From NCBI GenBank assembly GCA_016217775.1, contig JACRGG010000033.1, forward strand, positions 1 through 8,882: a DNA stretch of 8,882 nucleotides, read 5' to 3'. Positions 5,820 through 8,882 of this stretch are shown here, piece by piece; the first letter of the stretch is position 1; the number at the start of each line of letters is the position of its first letter. A program made the translations under genes and the position numbers. Source of the stretch: Microcaldota archaeon (lineage in GTDB: Archaea; Micrarchaeota; Micrarchaeia; Norongarragalinales; UBA97). Under the pieces are notes generated by a model. That model ran no database searches and was not told the DNA's origin. It was given only the letters and a program-made list of their open reading frames with translations.

Positions 5820-6653
5820 ATGAAAGCAAAGCCTTTTGTAAAATGGGCTGGCGGAAAGACGCAGCTCTTGGACAAATTGCTATTGTACGCTCCGGTTTCT
5901 TTTGAAAATTATTACGAGGCATTTGTCGGCGGTGGGGCGTTCTTCCTAAAATTAAGCTCGATGAATAAGATTAAAAAATTAGTGATAAACGATTCTAATT
6001 TGGAATTAACTGCCGCATATAGGGCAATAAAGGAAACTCCGCGCGCTTTGATTGAAGAATTAGGGTCGGGAAAATACGTTAACGACGAAGAGACTTTTTA
6101 TAAAATAAGGCGGCTAAAGCCAACTAACGATATTGAAGCGGCGGCAAGGTTCATTTACTTGAATAGAACCGCTTTTAACGGGCTATATCGGGTGAATTCT
6201 GCCGGAGAATTTAACACTCCTTTCGGGCATTATAAGAACCCGACAATATTAGACGAACAGAATTTACTGGCAGTTCACGAAGCGCTGCAAAAAGACGAAA
6301 TATACTTCGTTGAGTTTGAACAGGCGGTTTCCAACGCTGCAAAAAATGATTTTATCTACTTCGATCCGCCGTACCAGCCGATAAGCAAGACTTCAAGCTT
6401 CACAAAATACACTCAAAAAGATTTCAATGAAAACGACCAAAGAAGATTAGCCGAATGCTTCAAGCGATTAGACAAAAAAGGCTGTTTTGTAATGCTTTCA
6501 AACAGCGATTCTCCGCTAATACGGGAATTATATTCGCAATATAACATTCATATCGTAAAAGCAAGTCGCAGGATAAACGCCAATGGTTTTGGCAGGGGAG
6601 AAATTAACGAAGTAATAGTAACTAATTACGGGGTCTTCAAATGGGGGAAGTAA
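5820..6653 (+). CDS. D12-class (Dam/DpnM-type) N6-adenine DNA methyltransferase
   Basis: Transfers a methyl group from S-adenosylmethionine to adenine N6 in a short, usually palindromic DNA site. From the ATG at 5820 it has 278 residues, the usual size. Visible D12 motifs: FVKWAGGK (6-13), motif I YYEAFVGGGAFF (31-42, AdoMet site), INDSN (56-60), YLNRTAFNGLYRVN (113-126, with the class-typical N-G-L-Y-R), catalytic DPPY (182-185), and FTKYTQKDF (194-202). All look intact. Family members recognise GATC, CATG or GATATC-like sites; specificity cannot be read directly. In-frame ATGs at 5772 and 5802 would add 16 or 6 residues without homology; AGGA at 5811-5814 supports 5820. A zinc-ribbon gene overlaps its end by 13 bases and an unknown gene converges on that. 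Its lower GC content than the beta-CASP gene suggests acquisition. It could be an orphan or part of a restriction-modification system. Confidence 0.93.
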   Translation: MKAKPFVKWAGGKTQLLDKLLLYAPVSFENYYEAFVGGGAFFLKLSSMNKIKKLVINDSNLELTAAYRAIKETPRALIEELGSGKYVNDEETFYKIRRLKPTNDIEAAARFIYLNRTAFNGLYRVNSAGEFNTPFGHYKNPTILDEQNLLAVHEALQKDEIYFVEFEQAVSNAAKNDFIYFDPPYQPISKTSSFTKYTQKDFNENDQRRLAECFKRLDKKGCFVMLSNSDSPLIRELYSQYNIHIVKASRRINANGFGRGEINEVIVTNYGVFKWGK

Positions 6654-6826
6654 CGGCGTTTTGCCCGTTTTGCCAGAAGCAGACTATTAAAGTATTTGAA
6701 ACAGCTGCGTATAGGGCAAGAGATCACGCGAGCCAGTATTCAAGCAAACGCGGCGGAAAAACCGAAGTGTTAAGCGGTTGCCCGGCCTGCGGAAAGAGCT
6801 TGAAGGAAGTTAGGGCTAAGATATAA
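6641..6826 (+). CDS. Small zinc-ribbon protein overlapping the methyltransferase gene
   Basis: A 61-residue protein with two CxxC knuckles, CPFC (C8, C11) and CPAC (C47, C50), the pattern of a four-cysteine zinc ribbon with a long 35-residue loop. The loop is polar and basic (YRARDHASQYSSKRGGK) and may contact nucleic acid. The ATG lies inside the end of the methyltransferase gene, with a 13-base overlap (6641-6653), so the two are very probably translated together. Small zinc-ribbon proteins of this kind are common in archaea and usually unannotated; I cannot name the family. A role as DNA-binding helper or regulator of the methyltransferase is inference from the overlap. It holds one of the three GATC sites (6722). 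Confidence 0.75.
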   Translation: MGEVTAFCPFCQKQTIKVFETAAYRARDHASQYSSKRGGKTEVLSGCPACGKSLKEVRAKI

Positions 6827-6827
6827 T

Positions 6828-7355
6828 TCAACCAATTTGGGTAGCTTTACTCACTACTACAAAAATTTCTTTCTCTGCCATCAACGCATCCATTAATTCC
6901 CTGAAAACCCTGGCCGGTTTTTCTGGAAGGGTGTTTTTTTCCATTTTTATCATTAATTCTATTAAATGCCCGATAAAATCAACTTTGTACTCGCCGTACT
7001 TATTCAATTCCTTAAATGGAATCAATTTCTTATCGGTGGTTTCCTTAAGCGCGCAATTCTTCCTGTCTTCCTTGCTCTTGAACGCGTGGACTCTGTCGTA
7101 CATATTTCTCAAGTATTGCATAAACTTCAGTGTTAATTCCCGGTTATGCTCTTTCTTTATCAAAAGGTCTATGACCCAGTGAATATGCTTTGGCGTTCTG
7201 AGCCTCTTTCCCTTCTCTTGGTACTTGATGAGAATATCGTGGTTGGAATTAGCGCCCCTATTGCCTTCGAACACCCCGATGATGGTGCCGTCATTTAGGA
7301 AAATCTCCTTGATGCTAGTGTGCTCTTTCCCGTCCCGCTTAAACCTTAAGGCCAT
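6828..7355 (-). CDS. Conserved-looking hypothetical protein, possible restriction or other partner of the methyltransferase
   Basis: I do not recognise this 175-residue protein. The N-terminal half reads as beta-rich (FLNDGTIIGVFEGNRG, then SNHDILIKYQEKGKRLRTPKHIHWVIDLLIKKE at about 37-69), the middle is helical and basic (LTLKFMQYLRNMYDRVHAFKSKEDRKN), and the C-terminal part has long helices ending in the strand EIFVVVSKATQ. It is rich in charged residues with no cysteine pairs, signal peptide or membrane helix. D22/E30 or D40/E47 with nearby lysines could in principle form a metal site, but no clean PD-(D/E)XK or HNH motif is present. At 175 residues it is short for a DpnII/MboI-type enzyme. 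The gene converges on the zinc-ribbon gene with one base between stops. Its ATG has no Shine-Dalgarno site, and a TATA-like stretch lies about 25 bases upstream, so a leaderless transcript is likely. Composition matches the methyltransferase island. Confidence 0.7.
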   Translation of the reverse strand: MALRFKRDGKEHTSIKEIFLNDGTIIGVFEGNRGANSNHDILIKYQEKGKRLRTPKHIHWVIDLLIKKEHNRELTLKFMQYLRNMYDRVHAFKSKEDRKNCALKETTDKKLIPFKELNKYGEYKVDFIGHLIELMIKMEKNTLPEKPARVFRELMDALMAEKEIFVVVSKATQIG

Positions 7356-7373
7356 ATGCTTCTAAACGGCTTG

Positions 7374-7387
7374 AAACTTAAAAAACC
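7374..7387 (-). promoter_or_regulatory. T-run/TATA-like stretch between the glycosyltransferase and the 175-aa gene
   Basis: On the minus strand this reads GGTTTTTTAAGTTT, a T6 run 34 bases past the glycosyltransferase stop. It may end that transcript and also serve as the TATA-like box for the downstream 175-aa gene, whose ATG is about 25 bases away. A small 5-bp hairpin (AGGAG/CTCCT, 7403-7417) lies just before it. Confidence 0.35.
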
Positions 7388-7418
7388 CTCTTGCTTGAAG
7401 ACAGGAGGTAAACTCCTT

Positions 7419-8864
7419 TCAAAGCTTCTTCCACGTCTTTTCATCCTCTTTGGAAAGCCAGCCTTTAGCCAAGCTTTTTTCGCTTGCGATTGCAGTAAAC
7501 ACTTTCTCGCCGGTTTTTTTCAGCGCGTTAACCAGTTTTTTCCCGTACTCCCCGCTTGTTTTCTTGACCATCGCTCGGATTATCTTGTTAGAGCCATTGG
7601 AGAACGACTTGTTTCTCGCCATCCACTTCTCGTAAGCCTCGCGGGTTTTCAAAACGTCGTTGAGGTAAGTGTCTTTTGTATTTGACTTTTTTTTCTCCGC
7701 AATCACTTTTTTGTAGAACGCGATTGTCTTGTCCACAATGAGGCTCCACGCGAACTCGTTAACCGCGCGCTTTCGCGAGTTTACGCCGAATTTTTCAAGC
7801 AGCTTCGGCCGCTTTAGCAAAAATACGATTTTCTCCGCGAGTTTAGCCGAATTTCGCTTTGGCACGACAAACCCGTTGTAATTGTTTTTGACTAGTTCGG
7901 AGTTTCCCCCGGCGTCCGAGCAAACTACTGCTTTCCCGCTTCCGAGTGCTTCCAAAACGGCTACTGGTAGGACTTCCCAAACGCTTGGCAGCACGAACAA
8001 GTCGCAAGCTGCAAACAATTCCTTCAAGTCACTGCCGTACTTTGGCCCCGTAAAAATAATTTTGTCTCCCAACCCGCGTTTTTCAACCAGCTTCTTGTAA
8101 TGCCCCAGCTTAGTCCCCCCGCCCGTTATTACAAAGCGAGCGCCAGGGAATTCCTTGAGCACGCGCGGGGCGGCTGCAATCAAGTACTCCAATCCTTTTT
8201 GCCGAATTATCCTGCCGACGAACAACAGCATCGGCCCCCCCATCCCAAGGGATTTCTTGATTCTCGCCTGCTTTTCTTTTCCAATCGGCTTGTAATCGCT
8301 TGGGTTAATCCCGTTGTGAATTGGCACTATTTTCTTCTCACTAACCCCGTACTTGGCGATATCCTTGATTACCCAACGGCTTACCGCAATTAATTTGTCC
8401 GCGCTCTTGAACACCCAGCGCCCGATGAACAAGTCGTACGCCCCGCCGAACAACGTATAGTGCGGGGCTATCCCAACCGGGCGCGCGTTGTGAATCGTCA
8501 CGACGAACGGCTTTCGGTTTATTTTCGCGTACCACAAAGCGTTGTTGAAATCAGGGTACCACCGGTCCTCCAAGTTGATGACGTCGAAGTTGTTTTTCTT
8601 GTCCAGCTTCTCTATTTCCTTGTAAACGTTTGGGGAGAAAATCGCGGGCGGGGGGTATAGAAACGGGAGTTTTACTTCAATGCAGGGAATTCGGTGCACT
8701 TTAATCCCGCCAATTGATTCCTCGCTTTTCGTTCCTTTTAGCTGCGCGGTCAAAACGTGCACGTCAACCCCTTTTTTCACGAGTTGTTTTCCAAGCTCCA
8801 GCATATGGTTCTCGACGCCGCCCTTAAACGGGTGGAACAAGGCGTTGACGAATAGAATCTTCAT
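7419..8864 (-). CDS. GT4-family glycosyltransferase with a lysine-rich C-terminal extension
   Basis: A 481-residue GT-B fold, retaining glycosyltransferase that moves a sugar from a nucleotide donor to an acceptor, probably for surface glycolipid, polysaccharide or protein glycans at the cytoplasmic side of the membrane. The N-terminal domain starts MKILFVNALFHPFKGGVENH with the acceptor-side GGVEN loop (15-19). VSRWVIKDIAKYGV and IHNGIN (182-187) mark the domain link. The C-terminal domain shows LLFVGRIIRQKGLEYLI (213-229), ITGGGT, and the donor-binding E-x7-E motif (E297 and E305 in SVWEVLPVAVLEALGSG). The core ends near residue 388; the last ~90 residues are a lysine-rich helical extension (KKKSNTKDTYLNDVL onward) not usual for GT4. 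No transmembrane helix or signal peptide is visible. The ATG start matches the family start exactly; the frame stays open to the window edge, but extension is unlikely. Promoter and neighbours upstream lie outside. Confidence 0.9.
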   Translation of the reverse strand: MKILFVNALFHPFKGGVENHMLELGKQLVKKGVDVHVLTAQLKGTKSEESIGGIKVHRIPCIEVKLPFLYPPPAIFSPNVYKEIEKLDKKNNFDVINLEDRWYPDFNNALWYAKINRKPFVVTIHNARPVGIAPHYTLFGGAYDLFIGRWVFKSADKLIAVSRWVIKDIAKYGVSEKKIVPIHNGINPSDYKPIGKEKQARIKKSLGMGGPMLLFVGRIIRQKGLEYLIAAAPRVLKEFPGARFVITGGGTKLGHYKKLVEKRGLGDKIIFTGPKYGSDLKELFAACDLFVLPSVWEVLPVAVLEALGSGKAVVCSDAGGNSELVKNNYNGFVVPKRNSAKLAEKIVFLLKRPKLLEKFGVNSRKRAVNEFAWSLIVDKTIAFYKKVIAEKKKSNTKDTYLNDVLKTREAYEKWMARNKSFSNGSNKIIRAMVKKTSGEYGKKLVNALKKTGEKVFTAIASEKSLAKGWLSKEDEKTWKKL

Positions 8865-8882
8865 GCTTTCATTAACGAACTG

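Noticed and set aside
8100..8660. Forward ORFs within the glycosyltransferase gene
   Set aside because: They are antisense to a complete GT4 gene with intact motifs and show no domain or initiation signal.
1..8882. CRISPR array, insertion sequence or tRNA gene
   Set aside because: No regularly spaced repeats, no transposase-like reading frame with terminal inverted repeats, and no cloverleaf seen on either strand.

Overview
The window looks archaeal, probably from a small-genome lineage such as a DPANN-type archaeon; the exact phylum cannot be fixed from this sequence. The evidence is a KEOPS Pcc1 subunit followed by prefoldin beta, an Mre11-type nuclease, a beta-CASP nuclease of the archaeal CPSF type, TATA-like boxes at archaeal distances from start codons, T-run terminators, and several starts with no Shine-Dalgarno sequence.

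Layout, left to right. Positions 1-1688 (+) hold a housekeeping run: the 3' part of pcc1, prefoldin beta, and a DHH/DHHA1 phosphoesterase. Convergent to it is a one-domain EamA-type membrane protein (1739-2167, -), which diverges from mre11 (2288-3454, +). Next is a first AT-rich island (about 3455-4320) with its own promoter, a 71-aa acidic protein and a 161-aa protein with faint PIN-like features; the arrangement resembles a toxin-antitoxin pair. A GC-richer beta-CASP RNase (4346-5617, +) separates this from a second, moderately AT-rich island (about 5618-7355). That island holds a D12-class N6-adenine DNA methyltransferase, a 61-aa zinc-ribbon protein overlapping its end, and a convergent 175-aa protein of unknown function that could be a restriction or other partner. 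The window ends with a GT4 glycosyltransferase (7419-8864, -) carrying an unusual lysine-rich C-terminal tail.

The most interesting signal is at the level of sequence words. By my reading by eye, GATC occurs only three times in 8.9 kb and CATG once, while other 4-base palindromes such as GTAC (about 22) and CTAG (about 17) are not rare. All three GATC sites lie in the two AT-rich islands. Both words are known targets of D12-class methyltransferases, so long-term restriction pressure on this genome is a reasonable hypothesis, and the 6.6-7.4 kb genes deserve a look as the local restriction-modification or related defence locus.
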